From contig CACXFV010000064.1 of assembly GCA_902767015.1 (NCBI GenBank), positions 1 to 38,563 of the forward strand: a stretch of 38,563 nt of DNA, in the 5' to 3' direction. Positions 25,877 through 35,056 of this stretch are shown piece after piece. Position 1 is the first letter of the stretch; each line of letters opens with the position of its first letter. Source of the stretch: an uncultured Lachnospiraceae bacterium. GTDB lineage: Bacteria > Bacillota > Clostridia > Lachnospirales > Lachnospiraceae. Below the pieces are notes generated by a model, which was given only the letters and a program-made list of their open reading frames with translations, was not told where the DNA came from and did not search any database. A program made the translations under genes and the position numbers.

Positions 25877-25933
25877 CTGATTATAAACCGCCTGCTATTT
25901 AACAGTTTTTCCTCTGTTAACAAACCTTCTTTA

Positions 25934-26842
25934 TCAATTGTCCTCCGGCTTCTTTCCGGCTTCATGTACAACAATCTGATTGAATGGAATCTCAATACCT
26001 TCACGATCTAACCTGTTCTTGATGTTTTCAGTCAGATCAAACTTTACCGTCCAGTAATCAGAAGACTTCGACCATACCCATAGGCCGATTGTCACCTGAC
26101 TCGCATCAAGATTTGCCACGTAAGCAAATATCTTTTTGTCCTTAATCACAAGTTCATGCTCTGAAGCACATTCCTCGATGACCTGTTTTGCCTTTGAAAT
26201 ATCAGAGGTATAGCTGATACCAAACAAAAAATCTACTCTTCTTGTGTCAAATGCCGTCAGATTCGTAAGACTTGCATTTGACAACGAACCATTCGGTATA
26301 ATATTTAATCTGTTATCAAGTGTTATCAATGTCGTATAAAATAAATCTATCTTAGATACTGTTCCCTCTAAGCCACCGGCAGAAATATAATCTCCTACCT
26401 TAAATGGCTTCAAAATAAGGATAAGAACACCACCGGCAAAGTTTGATAAGCTTCCCTGCAATGCCAATCCCAAAGCAAGTCCTGCTGTCGTCATGATTGC
26501 CAGAAATGAAGTCGTCTTGACGCCAACCGTCTCAAGCATAACAAGTATAAGAATCACATAGCAGATTGCCCTGATTAACGAAATCAAAAACTTATTGACT
26601 GTGACCTCTATCTTCGTACGATCTAAAAATCTCTTGCAAACCCTCAACAGCAGTTTAATCATTATTTTACCTATGATAAATATAATGATGGCAATCAAAA
26701 GATTAATTCCAAAATTGATGATTGTCGGAAGCATCTTCTTAAATCCTCTAAAAATCCGGCTTGCCTTTTGCACAGTCTCTGCAGGATCCTGAACGATGTC
26801 CGTGGTGGTCTCCATCTCCAATAAAAAATTAAAAATATTCAT
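25934..26842 (-). CDS. MscS-family small-conductance mechanosensitive channel
   Basis: A 302-residue membrane channel that opens under membrane tension on osmotic downshock. Hydrophobic helices lie at about 38-62 and 82-105, followed by the pore helix TM3 with the Gly/Ala-rich pattern AGLALGLALQGSLSNFAGG (about 120-138). The beta domain begins at FKVGDYI, and a C-terminal cytoplasmic vestibule continues to about 290. Length and layout match three-helix MscS proteins. An extended acidic N-terminus of about 30 residues precedes the first helix. AAAGGTG fixes the ATG. It lies 58 bp after the GlgB-like gene with no terminator between, so the two may be cotranscribed. Confidence 0.93.
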   Translation of the reverse strand: MNIFNFLLEMETTTDIVQDPAETVQKASRIFRGFKKMLPTIINFGINLLIAIIIFIIGKIMIKLLLRVCKRFLDRTKIEVTVNKFLISLIRAICYVILILVMLETVGVKTTSFLAIMTTAGLALGLALQGSLSNFAGGVLILILKPFKVGDYISAGGLEGTVSKIDLFYTTLITLDNRLNIIPNGSLSNASLTNLTAFDTRRVDFLFGISYTSDISKAKQVIEECASEHELVIKDKKIFAYVANLDASQVTIGLWVWSKSSDYWTVKFDLTENIKNRLDREGIEIPFNQIVVHEAGKKPEDN

Positions 26843-26900
26843 TACACACCTTTCTGCTTGCCGCTATCCAAAAGTAGAATTAAAAACCTCTTCCTGTTAT

Positions 26901-29501
26901 TTATTTTTCAGATGACTTTTTTGCCGGAGTCTTTTTGTCGGCTGTCTTTTTGTCGGCTGCTTCCGATTTAACATCAGCTTTTTTGTCTGCTGACACTTTT
27001 GCTTCGGCTTTCACATCAGCTTTTTTTCTTGCCGACTCTTTAACCTCTGACTTTTCCTCAGCGACTGATTCTTTCGCTTCCGATTTTTTTATCTCATCTG
27101 CCTTCTTATCGGTTACTTCATTCGCTGTCACAGCCTTTGGGGTTGTCTTCTTTGCTGTGTCAGCTTTTTCAGTTACCTTTTTTGATGATTCAGCCTTTTC
27201 GGTCGTCTTTTTTGCCGTCACTTTCTTCTCCGTTGTCTTCTTTGCTGCCGCTTTTTTTTCAGTCTTTGCTGCTATGTTTGCCTTAGCGTTCTTATTGTCC
27301 GATACTTTTTCCACTACCTTTGAAAATTGATAGATGGAAATACTCAGTGCAGCGAGATTAACCCGAATAGATTCCTCTCTTCCATCACACTCATCTGTTT
27401 TAGACTGCTTCAGTCTTGTATTGACAAAACCATTACCGCCAAATGCCTCACTGTCTGTGTTAAAAATCTCTTTATATTTTCCCCGCTGAGGAACACCTAT
27501 CTTATAGTCACTTCTGTCAACAGCCTCAAAATTACATGCGACAAGCAACATATCCTCCTCGTTCGTTCCCTTTCTTACAAAAGTCAGAACACTCTCTCTG
27601 GCAGAAATGTTATTAATCCATTCAAAGCCATTATCGTCATCATCCAACTCATATAATGCCGGTGAAGCAGCATATAACTTATTCAGCGCCTTTACCATTT
27701 CATTGATATTTTTATGCTTATCTACTTTGAGAATTTCACTGTCAAAGCTGCTATTCATTCTCCACTCGGAATATTCTGCCATATCCTGTCCGTTAAACAT
27801 CATCTTCTTGCCGGGATGAACATATTCATATGCCAGTGCAAGCTTCATATTGCTAAACTTAACCTGCTCTGTGTCGCCTGCCATCCTGCTAATCATGGAA
27901 GCCTTGCCGCCCACAAATTCAGGTGCCTGATATCCCACAATAAACTTATCACTATACTGATAAATCATACTCAAAGACAGTTCATTATAATGTGACTCCC
28001 TCAAATATGCGGGAACAATCATATAACTCAGGAAGTCCTTTCTCCATTCGTGATTCCACTTAAAATCAAAACCAAGACAACTCTCTGTGACCTCGCCTGT
28101 CAGTTCAGGATATCCTGATGTCTCATCAGCAATGGTAATGACACCTATTTTGAGCTTATGGGTAATTGAATTAAAATGCTTCAAAAATTCAATTGCCTCA
28201 AGATTTTGTGTACCGCCATATATATTCGCTTCCCATTCTCCCGGATTTCTATCATAATCGTGATATAAAAGTTCTGCCGTATTCACCAGATTGATGCCGT
28301 CAAAATGATATTTATCAATCCACATAAATGCATTCGCTATCAAAAAGCTCGTTACCTCCGGTCTGGCATAGTTGAACATATGTCCGCCGGTTCTTGGATG
28401 AATGGCTCTCTTAGGGTTCTCACTCTCATATACGGCAGAACCGTCAAAATAACCCATGCCATTTTCAGTTGTGCCAAACTGTGTCGGTGTCCAGTCTAAA
28501 ATTACACCAATCTCCTTTGAATGAAGATAATCAACGAGGTACATCAAATCCTCATTACTTCCGTACCTGTTCGTCGGTGCAAAAAAGAAATTAGATATAT
28601 AGCCAAGTGTACTCTCATCATAAAACTCCGCAATCGGCATAAACTCAACATGTGTATAGCCCATCTTTGTCACATAATCCGCAAGAGGCTTCGCAATCTC
28701 TCTGTAATTCGCTACGCCGTTCTCATCAGCAAAATTTGATACACTTAACTGATAGATTGATATAGGTAATTTATTATAATCAGACTTTTCGCGGGACTTT
28801 AACCATTTACCGTCACTCCACTTGAAACTGTCTATATCAGCAACAACAGAAGCATCTCCCGGTAAAGCTTCCACCCTGAAAGAATATGGATCCGCTTTTA
28901 GGACATTTTCTCCGCCCTTCTTCTTAATCTCATATTTATACAAGGCACCCACCTCAACGCCAGGAACAAATATCTCAAACAAGCCGGTATCTTCAATTCT
29001 GGTCATCTGATGGATTCTTCCATCCCAGTTATTAAAATCACCGACCACACTTACCCGTATCGCATTGGGTGCCCAGACACAGAACCTTACACCTTCCACT
29101 CCGGATACCTTACACTTATGTGCGCCAAGCATATCATATGCCTCGTAAGCGATACCGGCATTTATCTTCTTATACTCTTTGATATCCTCTGCCAGATAAA
29201 AAGCATACGCGTCATAAAATTCCGTAACCTGCCCTCCCCGCTTAACCTCCAGCTTATACTTAATCGTCTTGTCCGAATCAATAATAGCTGCATAAAAACC
29301 ATCCTCATCCATCTTATACATATCGTAGCTTTTACCTGAATACTTGACCTTAACACTCTCAGCATCCGGAATAAATGCCTGAATGAGAAGTCCGTCCTCA
29401 ATCAGATGCTGTCCCAGTATATCGGAAGGATTATCAATATCAGTATATTCTATTCCCTCGATAAGCGGCCAATTCATCATTCCATATAGTTTATCAAACA
29501 T
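26901..29501 (-). CDS. GlgB-like GH13 protein lacking catalytic residues, with Lys/Ala-rich tail
   Basis: An 866-residue homologue of 1,4-alpha-glucan branching enzyme. A CBM48-type domain with FCVWAPNAIRVSVVGDFNNW lies at 140-159. The GH13 barrel covers about 245-600, with DWTPTQF (336-342), FDGINLVNTAELLYHDY (400-416) and HPGKKMMFNGQ. Set against the family motif DGLRVDAV, the nucleophile Asp is Val406 and its Arg is Asn404. The acid Glu460 remains (ADETSGYP), but the HDE motif reads A526-P527-E528, losing both His and the stabilising Asp. It is therefore probably inactive and may bind glycogen or regulate a true GlgB. Residues 734-866 are a low-complexity Lys/Ala/Thr/Glu tail resembling histone H1. 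GGAGG precedes the ATG, and a good promoter lies just upstream. Confidence 0.88.
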   Translation of the reverse strand: MFDKLYGMMNWPLIEGIEYTDIDNPSDILGQHLIEDGLLIQAFIPDAESVKVKYSGKSYDMYKMDEDGFYAAIIDSDKTIKYKLEVKRGGQVTEFYDAYAFYLAEDIKEYKKINAGIAYEAYDMLGAHKCKVSGVEGVRFCVWAPNAIRVSVVGDFNNWDGRIHQMTRIEDTGLFEIFVPGVEVGALYKYEIKKKGGENVLKADPYSFRVEALPGDASVVADIDSFKWSDGKWLKSREKSDYNKLPISIYQLSVSNFADENGVANYREIAKPLADYVTKMGYTHVEFMPIAEFYDESTLGYISNFFFAPTNRYGSNEDLMYLVDYLHSKEIGVILDWTPTQFGTTENGMGYFDGSAVYESENPKRAIHPRTGGHMFNYARPEVTSFLIANAFMWIDKYHFDGINLVNTAELLYHDYDRNPGEWEANIYGGTQNLEAIEFLKHFNSITHKLKIGVITIADETSGYPELTGEVTESCLGFDFKWNHEWRKDFLSYMIVPAYLRESHYNELSLSMIYQYSDKFIVGYQAPEFVGGKASMISRMAGDTEQVKFSNMKLALAYEYVHPGKKMMFNGQDMAEYSEWRMNSSFDSEILKVDKHKNINEMVKALNKLYAASPALYELDDDDNGFEWINNISARESVLTFVRKGTNEEDMLLVACNFEAVDRSDYKIGVPQRGKYKEIFNTDSEAFGGNGFVNTRLKQSKTDECDGREESIRVNLAALSISIYQFSKVVEKVSDNKNAKANIAAKTEKKAAAKKTTEKKVTAKKTTEKAESSKKVTEKADTAKKTTPKAVTANEVTDKKADEIKKSEAKESVAEEKSEVKESARKKADVKAEAKVSADKKADVKSEAADKKTADKKTPAKKSSEK

Positions 29502-29533
29502 ATACGTACCTCCAATATTTGTTATATGTCCTT

Positions 29534-29562
29534 ATTATCTCATAAATATCATATTTTTTCAA
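29534..29562 (-). promoter_or_regulatory. Promoter of the GlgB-like gene
   Basis: On the minus strand: TTGAAA (29557-29562), a 17-base spacer and GATAAT (29534-29539), giving a leader of about 25 bases. The rest of the spacer to 29712 is very AT-rich; no clear plus-strand promoter for the YihY gene was found. Confidence 0.55.
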
Positions 29563-29712
29563 TGTTTATTCTATTTATTCTTTACTTACTTTTTTTTTCA
29601 TGTTAAAATACATAAGATTTATGCATAATAATAGATATAAAGATTAAATCCATATTGTAGCGCAGATAAGATAGTAAACCAGATTTTTTCAAAAAATAAA
29701 AAGATTAGGAGA

Positions 29713-30612
29713 ATGAATTTGATATCAGAAATCTACTTAATTATTAAGGGATTCACCAATCGGCTAAAAAAGGATCATGTCAGCGCATTTTCGGCACAGG
29801 CTGCCTTTTTCCTGTTCATGTCCATTATTCCTTTTTTATCGCTGTTACTTACGATGATTAAGTTTTTGCCAATCACACAGAATATGCTCTATTCCTCCGT
29901 GGTTGATTTTGTCCCTGAGCCTTTTGAACCACTGGCCTCCAGTGTTCTTGACGAGTTATTTTCACATGACAGCAGCACTTACTTTTCGATTTCCATTGTA
30001 CTTCTTGTGTGGGCGGCTGCAAAAGGTGTCATGTCCGTCATTAATGGCTTAAACTCTGTGTACCAGATTGAGGAAAAGCGCAATTATCTGGTGCTTAGAT
30101 TGATTTCAGCGATATATACGGTTATTTTTGTCATCATCATATTAATCACTATGTTGATGCTTGTATTCGGAAACAGGATATGTCACGCGATTAAACTGGA
30201 TTTTCCAAAGGCAGCAGCTATCCTGTCCGTATTTGTCAAACAAAAAATAATATTATCACTATTGCTTTTGACATTATTTTTTATGTTTGTGTACCGGATT
30301 GTAAGGTTTTCTTCCAAAAATACCTTTATTATTCCGGGTGCCGTATTTTCTGCAGTGAGTTGGAGTATGCTTTCCTATGCCTATTCCATATATATCAATC
30401 ATTTTGGAAATTACTCTTATACTTACGGAAGTCTTACAACGATTGTTCTGTTCATGCTGTGGATATACTTCTGTATGTATCTGATGCTGATGGGTGCAGA
30501 GATTAATTCCTACTTTAAAGTATACTTTGAAAACTCAAAGCTTTACATGAAATTCAGAAAAATAACAGAAAAAGATTCCGAGGAGGGCATCCCAAAACAG
30601 GCTCGGTATTAA
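29713..30612 (+). CDS. YihY/BrkB family membrane protein
   Basis: A 299-residue inner-membrane protein of the YihY/BrkB family (formerly mis-named RNase BN). It has about six membrane helices between residues 30 and 270, with the family segments FSAQAAFFLFMSIIPFLSLL near the first helix, VWAAAKGVMSVINGLNSVY and the late YTYGSLTTIVLFMLWIY. The function of the family is unsettled. AGGAG lies only one base before the ATG at 29713, while the in-frame TTG at 29719 has ideal spacing, so translation may start at TTG, two codons later. Monocistronic, with a strong terminator behind. Confidence 0.9.
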   Translation: MNLISEIYLIIKGFTNRLKKDHVSAFSAQAAFFLFMSIIPFLSLLLTMIKFLPITQNMLYSSVVDFVPEPFEPLASSVLDELFSHDSSTYFSISIVLLVWAAAKGVMSVINGLNSVYQIEEKRNYLVLRLISAIYTVIFVIIILITMLMLVFGNRICHAIKLDFPKAAAILSVFVKQKIILSLLLLTLFFMFVYRIVRFSSKNTFIIPGAVFSAVSWSMLSYAYSIYINHFGNYSYTYGSLTTIVLFMLWIYFCMYLMLMGAEINSYFKVYFENSKLYMKFRKITEKDSEEGIPKQARY

Positions 30613-30630
30613 AAACAGGAAACAAATGTA

Positions 30631-30687
30631 AAACAAGCATGCAGGGAGACTATTGTATTTAACAAAAGTCTCCCTGCATGCTTGTTT
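30631..30687. terminator. Bidirectional terminator with a 21-bp perfect stem
   Basis: The arms 30631-30651 and 30667-30687 are perfectly complementary over 21 bp (outer AAACAAGCATGC, inner AGGGAGACT) with a 15-base loop. It lies between the convergent YihY and DUF368 genes. The stem is unusually long; each end has an A/T-rich tract. Confidence 0.85.
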
Positions 30688-30708
30688 GTGTTACTATTTT
30701 TCACACTT

Positions 30709-31620
30709 CTATTCCGCCTCTTTTTTCTCCATAACGTTCTTCAAAAACTGCAAACCAAATATCACAATGCCGCCAATGACAAAAAATAGTATATTAAAGG
30801 TGCTGAAATTCATCATTTTCAATCCTTTCAACTCTCCTTGTGCATCTTTCAGGGTCGTTGGTCCCATTGCAATGGAATATAGCGAGCCAAACATCATTCC
30901 AATAATAAAATACACGGTCTGGCTTCTGAACGCAGCCAGCAGCTTCTTAATCAGCTTAACCACCAGCAATCCACCTGCAATGACACCGATACCAAACAGA
31001 CACAGTGCCGGTACATATTCAAATTGAAAATGCAACACATCCTTAATTGCAGTAATGACCGGAAGATACAACCCAAAAATCATCAATATTGTTGAACCGG
31101 AGATACCCGGAAGCACCATCGCCGATATTGCCGCCATCCCTGCCAGTATCAGAAGAAGTCCCACCAGAACACTGAACTTGCCAAAAGCCAGGTTGACGCC
31201 ACCGGACAGAATAGAGCTGTTAGAAAAATAGGTAATCCCCCCTACAAACAAACCGCCAAGAAGGGTAAAAAACAAATTCAGGTATTTTCCCTTCAGGCAC
31301 TCCTTTTCTTCCGCAATAATAATAGGAATGGCAAAAAGGATGAAGCCGATAAACAGAGAACTGATTTTATAGATATTCTTTTCAAAAACCGCTGTGATAA
31401 AAATCACCGCCATCAAAAAACCGATTACCCAGCCGATGCCTATCTTAATCAGAAAGATAATGGCATCTTTCCGTTTCTCCTTATCCTTGCTCAAAATATC
31501 ATTGAGCGATCCGATAAATTTATCATAAAATCCAAGTAAAAATGCAATTGTTCCTCCACTGACCCCCGGAACACTGTCCGCCAGAGCCATACAGAACCCT
31601 TGAATTAATCTCATTATCAT
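30709..31620 (-). CDS. DUF368 (PopT-type) membrane protein, probable undecaprenyl-phosphate translocase
   Basis: About 303 residues with eight or nine membrane helices. Two re-entrant-like motifs, ADSVPGVSGGTIAFLLGFY near the N-terminus and SAMVLPGISGSTILMIFGLY in the middle, show the inverted-repeat layout of DUF368. DUF368 proteins (PopT) have been shown elsewhere to recycle the carrier lipid undecaprenyl phosphate across the membrane for wall synthesis; the same role is inferred here. The frame opens at a TTG at 31644, but the only Shine-Dalgarno-like sequence (GGTGA) favours the ATG at 31620. It follows gpmI closely with no terminator, so the two are probably cotranscribed. Confidence 0.88.
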   Translation of the reverse strand: MIMRLIQGFCMALADSVPGVSGGTIAFLLGFYDKFIGSLNDILSKDKEKRKDAIIFLIKIGIGWVIGFLMAVIFITAVFEKNIYKISSLFIGFILFAIPIIIAEEKECLKGKYLNLFFTLLGGLFVGGITYFSNSSILSGGVNLAFGKFSVLVGLLLILAGMAAISAMVLPGISGSTILMIFGLYLPVITAIKDVLHFQFEYVPALCLFGIGVIAGGLLVVKLIKKLLAAFRSQTVYFIIGMMFGSLYSIAMGPTTLKDAQGELKGLKMMNFSTFNILFFVIGGIVIFGLQFLKNVMEKKEAE

Positions 31621-31653
31621 ATTATTCACCATGATCATATACAATTATCTACA

Positions 31654-33198
31654 TTATTCCGTTATCAATAATGACTTACCGGTCATATCAGAAGGCTGTT
31701 CCATTCCCATCAGCTCTATCAGCGTCGGAACAATATCACACAATGCGCCACCTTCTCTCAGCTTATATGTCGGATCCGCATTGACAAGGATAAACGGAAC
31801 CGGATTCGTTGTATGTGCCGTATGCGGTTCACCGGTCTCATAGTCAATCATTTTCTCGGCATTTCCGTGATCAGCGCAGATAAACAGAATACCGTCTGCC
31901 TTTTTTACAGCCTCTACTGCTGTGCCCACACACTCGTCAACTTTTTCCACCGCTTTTACGGCAGCAGGGATGACACCGGTATGACCAACCATATCCGGAT
32001 TGGCAAAATTAATTACTATCACATCATATTCCCCCGATACGATTGCGGCATTCAGCCTCTCACTTACTTCCGGTGCACTCATTTCCGGCTGCAGATCATA
32101 GGTGGCAACAGATGGTGACTTGACAAGGATTCTGGTCTCGTCCTTATTCGGCTCTTCTATACCGCCATTAAAGAAAAAAGTAACATGGGCATACTTCTCT
32201 GTCTCCGCAATACGAAGCTGCTTCAGACCGTGTGCTGCCAGATATTCACCAAAGGTATTATTTAATTCCTGCTTCTTAAAAGCAACAAGCTTATTCGGAA
32301 TAGTCTCATCATAATCTTTAAAACATACATAAGTTAACGGCATTCTTCCGTTTCTTCTCTCAAAGCCACTGAAATCATCATCACAGAAGGCTCTGGTTAT
32401 CTCTCTTGCCCTGTCAGGTCTGAAATTAAAGAAAATGACGGAATCATCTGCCTTAACGGTTGCTACAGGCTTTCCATCCTCCTCAATCACGGTAGGGAGC
32501 ATGAACTCGTCTGTCACTTCTTTATCATAGGATGCCTGTACAGCTGCCACAGCATCCGTTGCCTTCTCTCCCTCTCCATAGGCAAGTGCGGCATATGCCT
32601 TCTCTACTCTCTCCCAGCGGTTATCTCTGTCCATAGCATAATAACGACCGGCAATACTTGCTACTTTACCTACACCGATTTCTTTCATTTTCTCCACTAA
32701 TTCAGAGACATAATCCCTGCCTGATGCCGGAGGCGTATCACGTCCGTCTAAGAACGGATGAACGTATACCTTTGTCAGTCCTTCCTTCTTACATAGTTCA
32801 AGGATACCATATAAATGTGTATTATGGCTATGCACACCGCCATCCGATAATAATCCCCAGATATGCAGATCCGAGTTTTTCTCCTTACAATTGTTGATAG
32901 CGGCAAGAAGTGCTTCATTAGCAAAGAAATCACCGTCATTAATTGACTTGGTAATCAAGGTCAGATCCTGATAAATAATTCTTCCTGCACCCATATTCAT
33001 ATGCCCTACTTCAGAATTTCCCATCTGGCCGTCAGGAAGACCGACAAATAATCCTGAGGCATTTCCCTTTACAAAAGGATAATCCTTCATCAGACCATCC
33101 ATCACAGGGGTATTCGCCATGGCAATGGCATTGCCATCTGTTCTCTCATTCAATCCATATCCGTCAAGTACCATTAAAACTACTGGTTTTTTGCTCAT
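31654..33198 (-). CDS. gpmI: 2,3-bisphosphoglycerate-independent phosphoglycerate mutase
   Basis: A 514-residue manganese-dependent enzyme of the alkaline-phosphatase superfamily, interconverting 3- and 2-phosphoglycerate in glycolysis. Asp12 in LMVLDGYG and the phospho-acceptor Ser62 in GQMGNSEVGHMNMG are present, as are the substrate-loop HPFLDGRDTPP and the C-terminal metal motif ADHGNAEKM. Full length for the family. AAGGAGAT precedes the ATG. In many Firmicutes gpmI sits directly after tpiA. Here it is parted from tpiA by the AAA+ gene and the damaged nuclease gene and is joined to the DUF368 gene instead. No confident promoter was found in the upstream spacer. Confidence 0.96.
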   Translation of the reverse strand: MSKKPVVLMVLDGYGLNERTDGNAIAMANTPVMDGLMKDYPFVKGNASGLFVGLPDGQMGNSEVGHMNMGAGRIIYQDLTLITKSINDGDFFANEALLAAINNCKEKNSDLHIWGLLSDGGVHSHNTHLYGILELCKKEGLTKVYVHPFLDGRDTPPASGRDYVSELVEKMKEIGVGKVASIAGRYYAMDRDNRWERVEKAYAALAYGEGEKATDAVAAVQASYDKEVTDEFMLPTVIEEDGKPVATVKADDSVIFFNFRPDRAREITRAFCDDDFSGFERRNGRMPLTYVCFKDYDETIPNKLVAFKKQELNNTFGEYLAAHGLKQLRIAETEKYAHVTFFFNGGIEEPNKDETRILVKSPSVATYDLQPEMSAPEVSERLNAAIVSGEYDVIVINFANPDMVGHTGVIPAAVKAVEKVDECVGTAVEAVKKADGILFICADHGNAEKMIDYETGEPHTAHTTNPVPFILVNADPTYKLREGGALCDIVPTLIELMGMEQPSDMTGKSLLITE

Positions 33199-33383
33199 TT
33201 TCTTATCTCCTTCAACTTATTTTATGTGATTATCCTGTCATAAATATAACCTGCTAAACTACCTTAAGAACTGTTCATAATTTAACTCTACAATTTTTGT
33301 ACCGAAATGCCTATCCTTATGGTATTTCATCAGAAAAAATGATTAAGTAATTACTGAACCATTCTTCACTCCATAACAATGAT

Positions 33384-33415
33384 AAAAATACAGGCAGGTA
33401 GCCTTGCACCTGTAT
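33384..33415 (-). terminator. Terminator after the AAA+ ATPase gene
   Basis: ATACAGG (33388-33394) pairs with CCTGTAT (33409-33415); on the minus strand the stem is followed by TTTT. A second small hairpin (AACCAT/ATGGTT) lies just before it. The rest of 33199-33501 shows nothing recognisable. Confidence 0.6.
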
Positions 33416-33501
33416 AACCATTTTCAAAAATTTCATGGTTCATCAGGCAATTTATACTATAACATTATTTACTTTATGCGTCAATTATAAAACAATACAC
33501 C

Positions 33502-34845
33502 TTAGATTTCTGACAAATCTTCCTTCTCCAATATCGCAAGAATATTACTGTCCACATCTTTCAAGCCGACAATCCTTGTTGCCTGCTTAGAGATGGCTTT
33601 TTCCAGATAATTGCGCACATCTCTGGCATTGGCAAAGCTGTCATCCTTATTCTGACAGCGTACCTCAAAATATCGTTTTGCCTCCTCAACCGCATCTCTT
33701 GACAACATATATTCCTGTGCTTTACACATGCTCACAAGAATCTCAAATAACTCCTGCGCCGTATAATCTTCAAAGGTAAGGAAACGGTTAAAACGGGAAC
33801 GAAGTCCCGGATTGGAATCCAAGAACTTCTCCATCAGATTCGAATATCCAGCCACAATGACAATCAGGTCATCCCGGTTATCTTCCATAGCCTTTAACAG
33901 AGTATCGACTGCCTCCTGACCAAAATCGCCTTCTCCTTTACCTTCTGTCAGCGCATATGCCTCATCCACAAACAGGATGCCGCCCTTCGCCTTTTCCACA
34001 ACCTCCTGTACCTTCATCGCCGTCTGACCAATGTATCCACTGACCAGACCGGAACGGTCAACCTCAACCAATTGTCCCTTTGACACAACACCAATAGCGG
34101 CATAAATCTTTCCGAGAAGTCTTGCCACCGTGGTCTTGCCGGTTCCCGGATTCCCCATAAATACCAGATGCTTGTTAACATTACTCTGCTTCATACCATG
34201 TTCTTTTCGCATCTGCTGAACCTTCATCAGGTTAATCAGTGAATTAACCTCCTCCTTGACACTGGTAAGTCCAATCATGGAATTTAATTCCGTCAGCAGC
34301 TTATCCGCATCTAACTCCTCCGCTTCCGTCACCTTTACTCCCACAGAAGCATCCGGTACTAAAAGACCGAACTCCTTTAAATAATTATCCAGCATAACAC
34401 AATACTTTGACATCAGATTAATCTTATCCTCATCATTGTGGTTACTCCGGGCGATAAAATTCTGTCCCAAATCTCTGTAAAATGCCGATATCTGTTTGGC
34501 TATCTTATGCTCATATCTGTCATTTTTAATCTTTCTTCCGGCATCCGTAAGCACAAAATACTTAAAAGAAAAGGGAATGCTGATACCAAAATTCTCAGGC
34601 GAAAGCTTGTAAAACTCTTTATAATTAGAGGCCTTATCCCGCGACATATCTGAATGGAACAGCCGGTTGATATAATCAATCTCCTTTTGATCAATCTGAT
34701 TATCCGCTAAAGAAAGATATAACAGATAATTCTGGATATCCCTCTTAAATACATTCCGAAAGGAACGATCCAAAGTATCCTTAATGACTTTGTTTTCTTC
34801 AATATAATCACACATTGCATAGCATTTACTTAACTGTTCTTCCAT
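33502..34845 (-). CDS. AAA+ ATPase of the CbbX/SpoVK type with a TerB-like N-terminal domain
   Basis: A 447-residue AAA+ protein. Residues about 20-160 form a helical domain whose YLLYLSLADNQIDQKEIDYI segment resembles TerB (tellurite-resistance) domains. A linker leads to the AAA+ core: Walker A GNPGTGKT (231-238), the pore-loop region SGYIGQ (269-274), Walker B ILFVDEAY (290-297), sensor 1 near VIVAGYSN and arginine fingers in NPGLRSRFNR. A C-terminal lid of the CbbX type follows. Such proteins form hexameric remodelling motors (CbbX, SpoVK/SpoVJ, EccA). The client here is unknown, and no secretion, sporulation or Rubisco gene is adjacent. The frame opens at a TTG at 34869, but AAAGGGA lies inside that extension, so the ATG giving MEEQLSKCYA is preferred. 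Confidence 0.88.
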   Translation of the reverse strand: MEEQLSKCYAMCDYIEENKVIKDTLDRSFRNVFKRDIQNYLLYLSLADNQIDQKEIDYINRLFHSDMSRDKASNYKEFYKLSPENFGISIPFSFKYFVLTDAGRKIKNDRYEHKIAKQISAFYRDLGQNFIARSNHNDEDKINLMSKYCVMLDNYLKEFGLLVPDASVGVKVTEAEELDADKLLTELNSMIGLTSVKEEVNSLINLMKVQQMRKEHGMKQSNVNKHLVFMGNPGTGKTTVARLLGKIYAAIGVVSKGQLVEVDRSGLVSGYIGQTAMKVQEVVEKAKGGILFVDEAYALTEGKGEGDFGQEAVDTLLKAMEDNRDDLIVIVAGYSNLMEKFLDSNPGLRSRFNRFLTFEDYTAQELFEILVSMCKAQEYMLSRDAVEEAKRYFEVRCQNKDDSFANARDVRNYLEKAISKQATRIVGLKDVDSNILAILEKEDLSEI

Positions 34846-35056
34846 ATTCTTTTTTCCCTTTCCATTCAATGGTTTTCATCATGGTACTGACATAACCGAC
34901 TTTTATAAGTGGTACATATAAGGTTACTCTGTTTAGTATATCATAAATCTGTTTATTTTGCATCATAATGATTTCTTATATTGATACTTATGGCAATATT
35001 CCAAATCGCTCGGCTGCCCGTCAGGTATTCTCAAAGGCCTGCTCCTCTAAGAGTTG

